DNA of 42,129 nucleotides. Origin: Bacillota bacterium. GTDB lineage: Bacteria > Bacillota > Clostridia > Christensenellales > SZUA-584. The stretch lies in assembly GCA_023416745.1 (NCBI GenBank), contig JAEZHF010000080.1, positions 1 to 42,129 on the forward strand. Reading direction: 5' to 3'. Of the stretch, positions 17,601 through 23,569 are shown piece after piece. Positions within the stretch are counted from its first letter, which is position 1. Each line of letters starts with the position of its first letter. Under the pieces are notes generated by a model that saw nothing but the letters and a program-made list of their open reading frames with translations, did no database searches and was not told the origin of the DNA. The position numbers and the translations under genes are program-made.

Positions 17601-18715
17601 CTACCGCTGCCTTCCTTGGAGATCGATACGGTGCACCGCTCGATAAATGTCGCAGTCACTGTCTTGTTGCTCGTCAGCTTGAGCGTCTTGGTCGAACCGG
17701 AACCAGACATGTCTCCCGACCAGCCGCCAAACCGCCAGCCGCTGTCCGCCGTCGCCGTCAGCGTCACCGACGTGCCGTCCTCGTAGTCTGCCTGGTCTGG
17801 TGACACAGTCACCGTACCGTTGCCCACCTTATTCACTGTCAGCGTATAGTGCGGGATCAGCTCAAACGTCGCCGTCACCACTTTATTCCCGTTCATCTTA
17901 ACGGTGGCCGACGTGCTGTTGCCGGACGCGTCTCCCGACCAGCTCGCCAAACGCCAGCCGCTGTTAGGAACCGCCGTCAGCGTAACAGTCGTGCCATCCT
18001 CATAGTCCGTCTGACTGGGTGACACGGTCACCGAGCCGCCTTCCAACGCCGTCACCGCCAGCGTATACCGCGGTATCGGTTTAAAGACAGCCTTGACGCT
18101 TTTATTTTCCGTCATTACAATATTCTTGGTATTGTCTGAGCCGGACAAGTCACCCTCCCAGTGGGAAAACCGCCAACCCGTCGCAGCTGCTGCTTCCAGC
18201 CTTACCGTCGCAAGCAAATCGTATTGCCGGGAACCTTCGACGTTGACAGAACCCAGTCCTTCCTTGGTGACGGTAAGCGTCCTCTGGGGCCACCAGCCAT
18301 TTGTTGTGGACAACCCTTCAGCACTCAGTCTAGACGTTGTTCCTTCACTCTCAGATGTCGGAGTCTGCATTATAGCGGGTGTTCCTGCGTCCGGGTCAGG
18401 CGTTTCTGCGTCCGGGTCAGGCGTTCCTGTCGGATCAGGCGTTGCTGTCGGATCAGGCGTTGCTGTCGGATCAGGCGTTGCCGTCGGTTCAGGCGTTGCT
18501 GTCGGATCAGGCGTTGCCGTCGGATCAGGCGTTCCCGCGTCCGGATCAGGCGTTCCCGCGTCCGGGTCAGGCGTTCCCGCATCCGGATCAGTCAATTCCG
18601 TCAGTGCAGGCATTTCCGTATCGCCCGCTGCCGGTTCTTCAGCAAATGCTGTCGACGGTATCAGCGCCAGTATCAGCAGCGCCGCCAATATTACCGACAT
18701 CACTCTTGTCTTCAT
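14678..18715 (-). CDS. Large surface protein with InlB-type repeats, controlled by a triple c-di-GMP riboswitch leader
   Basis: A 1345-residue secreted, membrane-anchored protein. Residues 1-25 are a signal peptide. Residues about 42-112 form a DPxATP/DPDAGTP linker. Three divergent InlB B-repeats follow (about 150-360), recognisable by GWRFxxWSGD and KTVTATF, then many Listeria-Bacteroides (Flg_new) repeats with the GYxFxGW and TFTAQW signatures to about 1265. Three of these are nearly identical, 67 residues each. The end has VPQTG, then about 25 acidic and polar residues, a membrane helix (PWWWIVIGVGVAGLLFLLIL) and the tail RRKKEEQGA. GGAGGG precedes the ATG. The leader carries three c-di-GMP-I aptamers with terminators, so expression should follow the c-di-GMP level. 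An adhesin or matrix role is inferred from that control and the repeat architecture; the receptor is unknown. Confidence 0.88.
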   Translation of the reverse strand: MKTRVMSVILAALLILALIPSTAFAEEPAAGDTEMPALTELTDPDAGTPDPDAGTPDPDAGTPDPTATPDPTATPEPTATPDPTATPDPTATPDPTGTPDPDAETPDPDAGTPAIMQTPTSESEGTTSRLSAEGLSTTNGWWPQRTLTVTKEGLGSVNVEGSRQYDLLATVRLEAAAATGWRFSHWEGDLSGSDNTKNIVMTENKSVKAVFKPIPRYTLAVTALEGGSVTVSPSQTDYEDGTTVTLTAVPNSGWRLASWSGDASGNSTSATVKMNGNKVVTATFELIPHYTLTVNKVGNGTVTVSPDQADYEDGTSVTLTATADSGWRFGGWSGDMSGSGSTKTLKLTSNKTVTATFIERCTVSISKEGSGSIFPNLVAGVYDVGKTIDLSKAVPIPALGWSFKGWRDESTGSILGGSSVQLTTSSASFTAVFFDSEELKVRAGANGSLTSNISGTYERGEQLNLTQLAGPKGNTGYVFDTWVEYGWNFIGYKGEREDTIRIGDSNYFEARFKKAQYTVSFEENGSSEIANQTVEHGQKAVKPADPSLTGYLFGGWYADSSFGSTFNFNAAITKDTTVYLKWTPISYTVTYNGNGANPGSSTPDSYHTYDTASALSTNGFSRTGHAFSGWAEEEDGAKVYNNNASVSNLTTVNNDTVTLYAVWAVNSYTVTYEDEAGVSLGTEIVSYGQDANAASLSLPSGSRIDDSTGWRGQLENITDDRTVTVTLEYEVTFDLDGGTRKGGGALLQWVKYNGSATAPTVTPPEALAFKSWDKAFSAVTQSLNVKAEYKAYTFVVKADSKIVNGRIKVTYGTDVRYLNAGQSTTFTAIVGDKLVWFQGEPNNGYEFEKWNGNPQTADNGLRSRNIYEATQFTPYALFKTIVYGITYELGGGVNAAGNPSTYTVEDDEITLADATRAGYDFLGWAEGDTIAAGSTGDKTFTAQWSDPIVYDIEYVLNGGINAAGNPSTYTVEDDEITLADATRAGYNFLGWAEGNSIAAGSTGDKTFTAQWSDPIIYDIEYVLNGGTNAAGNPSTYTVEDDEITLADATRTGYNFLGWTEGDTIAAGSTGDKTFTAQWSAPIVYSITYGLNGGTVSGTNPTTYTVESAAITLINPARTGYTFTGWNGTGIANGTVNVVIPAGSTGNRSFDATYDINTYTVTFEDYDGTVLGTDRVSYGGSADAPDDPDREGYNFTGWDRDFDVVRTNMTVTATYAIRTFTVTFEDYDGTVLSTDTVNWNTAATPPADPERDGYTFTGWDADFSAVTANMTVTAQYSENAVIENEPVPQTGGNGDDDTVVLQDDGVPLQGPAGFPWWWIVIGVGVAGLLFLLILFLVRRKKEEQGA
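15480..16082 (-). repeat. Three tandem 201-bp coding repeats
   Basis: Units beginning at 15480, 15681 and 15882 (spacing exactly 201 bp, 67 codons) are nearly identical at the nucleotide level. Each encodes the block NAAGNPSTYTVEDDEITLAD followed by a GWxEG...FTAQWS element. The low divergence points to recent duplication and possible copy-number variation. Confidence 0.9.
18380..18593 (-). repeat. 18/21-bp minisatellite encoding DPTATP and DPDAGTP
   Basis: Tandem 18-bp (DPTATP) and 21-bp (DPDAGTP) units encode the stalk next to the signal peptide. Units are near-identical, as expected for slippage-prone DNA that can change the linker length without changing the frame. Confidence 0.9.
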
Positions 18716-18753
18716 CTTTTCACCCTCCGTTAGTTGAATGTATTCATTCCCTA

Positions 18754-18794
18754 CAAAAAAACAGACTGCGCAAAGAAATAACCTTTGGCAGCCG
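18754..18794 (-). terminator. Riboswitch terminator 1 (gene-proximal)
   Basis: On the minus strand GGCUGCCAAAG pairs with CUUUGCGCAGUC and a U tract follows (UGUUUUUUU). The 5' arm is the 3' strand of the aptamer, so aptamer and terminator are mutually exclusive. Confidence 0.85.
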
Positions 18795-18870
18795 AACTAT
18801 CGTTTCTCTTGCGGAGAGTTAGACTTCTGGGCTTTGCGTCCCCGGCTATCGCACGGGTTTGCCTTTTCAT
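18782..18870 (-). ncRNA. c-di-GMP-I (GEMM-I) riboswitch aptamer 1
   Basis: The minus strand shows the class I core in order: AAAAGGCAAACC (core GGCAAACC at plus 18856-18863), a hairpin, GGGGACGCAAAGCC, GUCUAA, then GUUCGGCUGCCAAAG. The UGCC of the last block can pair with GGCA of the first to close P1. It lies about 40 nt before the ribosome site of the InlB-repeat gene. Since P1 shares its 3' strand with the terminator, an ON switch is inferred. Confidence 0.88.
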
Positions 18871-18966
18871 TTGATTATTCTATTATATATCTCTGCCATG
18901 TTAATGGCACTTTAAGATCATGACATGGCGCGGCTTGCAGAATCTAAATACTGCAAAATTGATAAT

Positions 18967-19003
18967 AAAAAACGGCTGCAAAGAAATATCTCTTTGGCAG
19001 CCG
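18967..19003 (-). terminator. Riboswitch terminator 2
   Basis: CGGCUGCCAAAGA and UCUUUGCAGCCG form a long stem followed by UUUUUU on the minus strand. It overlaps the 3' end of aptamer 2. Confidence 0.88.
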
Positions 19004-19075
19004 AACGATCATATCCACGCGGGATTTAGACTCCAGGCTTTGCGCCCCCGCTTTTCAGTCGGGTTTGCCTTTTTC
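18992..19075 (-). ncRNA. c-di-GMP-I (GEMM-I) riboswitch aptamer 2
   Basis: All core elements are present on the minus strand: AAAGGCAAACC (core at plus 19062-19069), a P2 stem with a GAAAA loop (CCCGACUGAAAAGCGGGG), GCGCAAAGCC with one change from the usual GACGCAAAGCC, GUCUAA, and GUUCGGCUGCCAAAG. It is followed by its own terminator and sits about 200 nt upstream of aptamer 1. Confidence 0.88.
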
Positions 19076-19094
19076 AAAATCATCTGCATTATCC

Positions 19095-19127
19095 AAAAAA
19101 GGCCCACCTAAAACTACAAGGCGGCCC
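19095..19127 (-). terminator. Riboswitch terminator 3 (promoter-proximal)
   Basis: On the minus strand GGGCCGCCU pairs with AGGUGGGCC (one G-U pair and a bulge) and UUUUUU follows. Confidence 0.75.
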
Positions 19128-19190
19128 AACCGAAAACACTTCGCTTGATAAATTTGCGTCCCTGCTTCTCAGCCGGGTTTGCCGTTGCTT
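19119..19190 (-). ncRNA. Degenerate c-di-GMP-I aptamer 3
   Basis: The minus strand keeps ACGGCAAACC (plus 19176-19183), a hairpin, GGGACGCAAA and a closing GGUUGGGCCGCC. The GCC after GCAAA and the GUCUAA block are lost and the P3 region is shortened. It is the first element transcribed. It may be a decayed copy or a variant with altered ligand affinity. Confidence 0.6.
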
Positions 19191-19246
19191 TGAATAAATG
19201 CTTTGAATAATACAATAAGTGATTCAATATATTCAATTGTGCGATT

Positions 19247-19275
19247 ATTATAACATCTGACCATTTTTTTGTCAA
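19247..19275 (-). promoter_or_regulatory. Consensus promoter of the riboswitch leader
   Basis: Minus-strand TTGACA (plus 19270-19275), a 17-base spacer and TATAAT (plus 19247-19252) match the housekeeping consensus exactly. The start would lie near 19240, giving a leader of about 525 nt that spans all three aptamers. Between here and 19506 no gene is visible. Confidence 0.85.
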
Positions 19276-19506
19276 ATAAATTAATACTTTAGCAATTTAT
19301 CCAATTAAGAATCGACAAATTATGCTTGATTATATATCCTCTTGATACCTGTTGAATGTCAGATTTCCTTTTAATGCCTAGCCACGATGAGAATAAAGTT
19401 AATATAGTTATACACTTCAGTTTTATTTACAAGAAATCCGCAGCTATTGACGCTATATTGGTTTTAACTCAGTCGAAAATACTACATTGAAAGCGGGTTA
19501 TTTTTT

Positions 19507-20511
19507 ATGAACATGAAAAGATGGATTGCCGGCATACATGCGGCCGATATCAAAAAACCAATGCCGATTCTTTCGTTCCCGGCTATTCAGCTGATGGGCA
19601 TCTCCGTTGAGGAGCTAATATCCAGCAGCGAAAAGCAGGCCGAGGGCATGCGTCTCATCGCCCGGCGCACTGACGCCGCCGCTTCCGTCAGCATGATGGA
19701 CCTGTCGGTGGAAGCCGAAGCATTCGGTTCCTCCATCCGCGTTTCCAAGGACGAGGTGCCCACCGTTATTGGCCGAATCATCACCACGTCGAAAGAGGCC
19801 CATGCGCTGGCCGTGCCCGATGCGAGAGCCGGGCGCACAGGCGTTTATATTGAAGCCATCCGGCAGGCCAAGCAGCAGGTTACCGACCGCCCTGTGCTTG
19901 CGGGCGTGATCGGGCCGTATTCGCTGGCCGGACGCCTGCTGGACGTTTCCGAAATCATGATCGCCTGCTATGAAGACCCTGATATGGTACACACCGTGCT
20001 GGACAAGGTGACACAGTTCATTACCGCCTATGCACTGGCCTACCGCGATTCGGGGGCTGACGGCGTTGTGATGGCGGAACCGCTGGCCGGCATACTCTCT
20101 CCCGGGCTCATTGAGGAGTTTTCCTCGAAGTATGTCAAACGCGTGGTCGATGCCGTCAAAACGGACGAGTTCGCATTCTTCTACCACAACTGCGGCAACA
20201 ACACGCCCGTGCTGGTGGATTCCATCAAGGGCATCGGCGCTGACGGCTACCATTTCGGCAACGCCATTGACTTAAAGCAAATACTGGAGCTGATGCCGGA
20301 CGATGTGATTGTGATGGGCAATGTGGACCCGGCCAGCCAGTTCCGCAACGGTACACCCGAATCCGTCCGCGAATCTACACTGGCACTGATGGAAAAATGC
20401 TCGGTCCATAAGAACTTCGTCGTGTCGTCCGGCTGCGACATTCCGCCGCTCTCCGGCTGGGATAACATTGACGCGTTCTTCGCCGCTGTACAGGAATTCT
20501 ATAGCCGATGA
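19507..20511 (+). CDS. Uroporphyrinogen-decarboxylase-family methyltransferase (MtaA/CmuA-like)
   Basis: A 334-residue protein of the URO-D fold. The zinc-site pattern of the corrinoid methyltransferase branch is visible: FFYHNCGNN and, near the C-terminus, SSGCDIPP, giving a His-x-Cys...Cys set. That favours methyl transfer from a corrinoid protein to a thiol (coenzyme M or similar) over true heme synthesis, where these cysteines are absent. No corrinoid protein or other heme gene lies beside it, so the substrate is open. The ATG has only a weak ribosome site (AAAGCGGG, 13 bases upstream). A terminator follows at 20543. Not linked by operon to hcp. Confidence 0.8.
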   Translation: MNMKRWIAGIHAADIKKPMPILSFPAIQLMGISVEELISSSEKQAEGMRLIARRTDAAASVSMMDLSVEAEAFGSSIRVSKDEVPTVIGRIITTSKEAHALAVPDARAGRTGVYIEAIRQAKQQVTDRPVLAGVIGPYSLAGRLLDVSEIMIACYEDPDMVHTVLDKVTQFITAYALAYRDSGADGVVMAEPLAGILSPGLIEEFSSKYVKRVVDAVKTDEFAFFYHNCGNNTPVLVDSIKGIGADGYHFGNAIDLKQILELMPDDVIVMGNVDPASQFRNGTPESVRESTLALMEKCSVHKNFVVSSGCDIPPLSGWDNIDAFFAAVQEFYSR

Positions 20512-20542
20512 ACAGCTTCAAGGCAATTATTCCGCATTGAGA

Positions 20543-20574
20543 AATCCCGAGTCGCTTTGATTCGGGATTTTTTT
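20543..20574 (+). terminator. Terminator after the methyltransferase gene
   Basis: AATCCCGA and TCGGGATT form an 8-bp stem followed by seven T residues. Confidence 0.9.
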
Positions 20575-20592
20575 CACAGTGTTTGTTGTTAT

Positions 20593-20606
20593 GTTGCATT
20601 TGCAAC
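20593..20606. promoter_or_regulatory. Palindrome upstream of hcp
   Basis: GTTGCA-TT-TGCAAC is a perfect 14-bp palindrome 71 bases before the hcp start. A CRP/FNR-family site, for example for an HcpR-type nitrosative-stress regulator, would be expected in this place, but the motif identity is a guess. Confidence 0.4.
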
Positions 20607-20676
20607 TGCTTGCAATCGTTTCCCTCGTTATACTCAATATGAAATTTGAATTTGACAAATAACAGGAGGGTATTCA

Positions 20677-22233
20677 ATGTCCAATATGTTTTGTTTTCAG
20701 TGTGAACAGGCGGCAGGCGGTAAAGTGTGTGATACGAAAGGCGTCTGCGGCAAGGCTGCGCCTACGTCCAATCTGCAGGATGAGCTGACCGGTGCGTTAG
20801 TCGGCCTTTCGCGCGCTGCCTATGGCCAGTCCGCTTCCGACGAGGTCACCCAGCTGCTGCTGGAAGGCCTGTTCACCACCGTCACCAACGTGAGCTTTGA
20901 CGACGAAGCGATACAGGTTCAGATTAACAAAACGCGGCAGGCGAAAGCCGCTCTGAACGCGTTTGTACCCGAATACGATATGGATCAGCTGTGGAAGGTG
21001 AACGAGGACATCCGCTCATTAAAGTCGCTGATACTGTTAGGTATCCGCGGCATGGCGGCATATGCCTACCACGCGTGGGTGCTTGGTTACAAAAACGATA
21101 CGGTCAACAGCTTTTTCGTCAAGGCGCTGTGCGCCATCGGCGGCGAGTCCGACGCGGATAAACTGCTGGCTCTGGTGATGGAAACAGGAAGCGCAAACCT
21201 GGAGTGCATGGCGCTGCTGGACAAAGCCAATACCGAAACATACGGCACTCCCGCTCCTGTGACGGTACCGTTGACGGTAGAAGCAGGCCCTTTCATCGTG
21301 ATTTCCGGCCATGACCTGCTGGATCTTTATAAGCTGCTGGAGCAGACGGCGGGCAAGGGCGTCAATGTGTATACCCACGGCGAGATGCTGCCGGCGCACG
21401 CATACCCCAGGCTCAAGGCGTTCCCGCATCTGAAGGGCAACTTCGGCACGGCATGGCAGAACCAGCAGAAAGAGTTCGCAAATATACCCGGCCCAGTGCT
21501 GTTCACCACCAACTGCATCATGCCCGTGAAGGACAGCTATGCCGACCGCATATTCACCACCGAAGTGGTGGCCTACCCCGGCATGGTTCACATCGGCGAC
21601 GACAAGGACTTCACGCCGGTGATTGAAAAAGCGCTGGAGCTGGGCGGCTATGCCGAAGACCGCAAGATGACGGGCATCAACGGCGGCGAGACGGTGACCA
21701 CCGGCTTTGCGCACGGCACGGTGCTGGGCGTAGCGGACAAGGTGATCGATGCCGTGAAGGCAGGCGCGATCCGCCACTTCTTTCTGGTGGGCGGCTGCGA
21801 CGGCGCAAAGCCGGGACGCAACTACTACACCGAGTTCGTGCGCCAGACGCCGGACGACACCGTGGTCTTAACGCTCGCGTGCGGTAAGTTCCGCTTCAAC
21901 GACCTGGATCTCGGTACCATCGGCGGCCTGCCGCGCATCATGGACATGGGCCAGTGCAACGACGCGTACAGCGCCATCCGTGTGGCCACAGCGCTGGCCG
22001 AAGCGTTTGAATGTGGCGTGAATGATCTGCCGCTGTCTCTGGTGCTCTCATGGTACGAGCAGAAAGCGGTCTGCATACTGCTGACGCTGCTGTCGCTGGG
22101 CATTAAGAACATATACATTGGGCCGTCGCTGCCCGCGTTCCTCTCGCCTAACATACTCAAGGCGCTGGTGGACGGTTTCGGCCTCACACCGATCTCCACG
22201 CCTGAAGCTGACTTGAAAAAGATATTGGGGTAG
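20677..22233 (+). CDS. hcp: Hydroxylamine reductase / hybrid-cluster protein
   Basis: A 518-residue cytoplasmic iron-sulfur protein that reduces NO or hydroxylamine and protects anaerobes from nitrosative stress. The N-terminal cubane ligands are C6, C9, C18 and C24 (CFQCEQ ... CDTKGVCG), the short spacing of the class found in strict anaerobes. Hybrid-cluster ligands are visible in YTHGEMLPAH (His, Glu), TTNCIMP, GGCDGAKPGR and TLACGKFRF, with a conserved C-terminal glutamate and lysine region, so the enzyme looks complete. CAGGAGGG lies 6 bases before the ATG. No hcr reductase partner is adjacent. A palindrome upstream may be its operator. Confidence 0.95.
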   Translation: MSNMFCFQCEQAAGGKVCDTKGVCGKAAPTSNLQDELTGALVGLSRAAYGQSASDEVTQLLLEGLFTTVTNVSFDDEAIQVQINKTRQAKAALNAFVPEYDMDQLWKVNEDIRSLKSLILLGIRGMAAYAYHAWVLGYKNDTVNSFFVKALCAIGGESDADKLLALVMETGSANLECMALLDKANTETYGTPAPVTVPLTVEAGPFIVISGHDLLDLYKLLEQTAGKGVNVYTHGEMLPAHAYPRLKAFPHLKGNFGTAWQNQQKEFANIPGPVLFTTNCIMPVKDSYADRIFTTEVVAYPGMVHIGDDKDFTPVIEKALELGGYAEDRKMTGINGGETVTTGFAHGTVLGVADKVIDAVKAGAIRHFFLVGGCDGAKPGRNYYTEFVRQTPDDTVVLTLACGKFRFNDLDLGTIGGLPRIMDMGQCNDAYSAIRVATALAEAFECGVNDLPLSLVLSWYEQKAVCILLTLLSLGIKNIYIGPSLPAFLSPNILKALVDGFGLTPISTPEADLKKILG

Positions 22234-22257
22234 TTTGTAAATTGGGAGATGGACAGG

Positions 22258-22288
22258 GAGGCTCCGCATGATGCGGCGCCTCTTTGTT
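22258..22288 (+). terminator. Terminator of hcp
   Basis: GAGGC-T-CCGCA pairs with TGCGG-C-GCCTC and TTTGTTTG follows, 25 bases after the stop. Confidence 0.75.
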
Positions 22289-22328
22289 TGTCAAAACAAT
22301 TTAACGAGGCGCTGCCTCCGCGCATCCA

Positions 22329-22349
22329 CTGCTTTCTTTAAGAAAGCAG
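22329..22349. repeat. Perfect hairpin between hcp and azlC
   Basis: CTGCTTTC and GAAAGCAG form a stem around TTTAA, followed by CAAAA. It could be a second terminator or an attenuator of azlCD. The remaining bases of 22289-22457 show no gene and no T-box or other aptamer that I can recognise. Confidence 0.5.
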
Positions 22350-22457
22350 CAAAAGGCATTTGCCTTATGGGTCTCACAGGCTGCCCCCTTTCTTGACATT
22401 TCCTCCGCTATCCGTCATCATATCACCAACACATACTCACTTGGGACGGATAACACA

Positions 22458-23159
22458 ATGCGTACAAAAACACGTGCATTCAAAGCGGCGCTGCCTTACA
22501 CGCTGCCCATATGCGCCGGTTTCTCCTTCCTCGGGCTGGCGTACGGCATCTACATGAACAGCATGGGTTTCTCCTTCGTGTACCCCATGGTGATGAGCCT
22601 CACCATATTCGCGGGCTCGATGGAATTCGTCGCGGCCAGTCTGATGCTGACCGGCTTTGACCCGCTGAACGCCTTCGTGCTCGCGCTGATGGTCAACGCG
22701 CGGCATCTTTTCTACGGCGTCTCCATGATCGATAAGTTCCGCGGCACCGGTAAAAAGAAGTTCTATCTGATATACGGCATGTGCGACGAATCCTTCTCCA
22801 TCAACTGTGCCGCACAGCCGCCCGAAGGTGTGGATCGCGGCTGGTTCATGTTCTTCGTTACGCTGCTGAACCATGCCTACTGGTTTTTGGGTGCCACCGT
22901 GGGCGGTCTGCTGGGCAGCCTCATCTCCTTTAGCACTGAGGGCATCGAGTTCGTTCTGGTCGCTCTGTTTGTCGTAATATTCCTCGATCAGTGGCTGAAA
23001 AGCAAACGCCACGCGCCCGCCCTCATCGGCCTCGCGGCGTCGGTGGCCTGCCTCATCGTGTTCGGCGCGACGCAGTTCATATTGCCCGCGATGGCGCTGA
23101 TACTCGTCGTGCTCACACTGCTGCGCAAGCCGCTCAGCCGAAAGGAGAATGCCGCATGA
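22458..23159 (+). CDS. azlC: AzlC-family branched-chain amino acid exporter, large subunit
   Basis: A 233-residue membrane protein with about six helices. Family blocks are AALPYTLPICAGFSFLGLAYG, FAGSMEFVAASL and MVNARHLFYGVSM. With AzlD it should export branched-chain amino acids or their analogues (as in Bacillus azaleucine resistance and E. coli YgaZH). The ATG lacks a good ribosome site (GGGACGG). The stop overlaps the azlD start as ATGA. Confidence 0.92.
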   Translation: MRTKTRAFKAALPYTLPICAGFSFLGLAYGIYMNSMGFSFVYPMVMSLTIFAGSMEFVAASLMLTGFDPLNAFVLALMVNARHLFYGVSMIDKFRGTGKKKFYLIYGMCDESFSINCAAQPPEGVDRGWFMFFVTLLNHAYWFLGATVGGLLGSLISFSTEGIEFVLVALFVVIFLDQWLKSKRHAPALIGLAASVACLIVFGATQFILPAMALILVVLTLLRKPLSRKENAA

Positions 23160-23488
23160 CCATCACCCTCTGGCAGTCTGCCGTCATCATCGCCGTGGTG
23201 GTGCTGGGGACCATGGCAACGCGCTTTCTGCCTTTTATCATTTTCCCCGCCGGCAGGCCCACCCCCAGATACGTGCAGTACCTGGGCGTCGTGCTGCCCT
23301 TCGCCGTCATCGGCCTGCTGGTGATCTACAGCCTCAAAGACACAGTGATGCTTTTTTGCCCTTATGGGATACCCGAAGCCATTGCGATACTTTCCATCGT
23401 GCTGTTGCACGTCTGGCGCAGAAATATGCTGCTGTCCATTGCGGCAGGCACCGTCATCTACATGCTGCTGGTGCAGCTGGTATTTTAA
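23156..23488 (+). CDS. azlD: AzlD-family branched-chain amino acid exporter, small subunit
   Basis: A 110-residue protein with four predicted helices; VLGTMATRFLPFIIF is the family signature. The ATG at 23156 lies 7 bases after AAAGGAG and overlaps the azlC stop by 4 bp, so the two are translationally coupled. The open frame extends upstream to 22991, but that part is the shadow of azlC. Confidence 0.9.
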   Translation: MTITLWQSAVIIAVVVLGTMATRFLPFIIFPAGRPTPRYVQYLGVVLPFAVIGLLVIYSLKDTVMLFCPYGIPEAIAILSIVLLHVWRRNMLLSIAAGTVIYMLLVQLVF

Positions 23489-23490
23489 GG

Positions 23491-23519
23491 TTGATGTATC
23501 CCTGAAAAAAGTCTAATAT
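23491..23519 (+). promoter_or_regulatory. Putative promoter of the lipoprotein alkaline phosphatase gene
   Basis: TTGATG (23491-23496), a 17-base spacer and TAATAT (23514-23519) start 3 bases after the azlD stop. No clear PhoP hexamer array is visible in front of this gene. Confidence 0.45.
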
Positions 23520-23569
23520 ATTGTCATAAGCCGTTTTTATGCCGTCATCATGCGAAAGGGGTTTTTGGC

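Noticed and set aside
18716..19240. Small genes within the riboswitch leader
   Set aside because: Short frames here have no ribosome site, and all bases are explained by aptamer and terminator structures or AT-rich linkers.
22289..22457. T-box or leucine-type leader before azlCD
   Set aside because: No T-box sequence (TGGNACCGCG), specifier stem or leader peptide could be found; only a simple hairpin is present.
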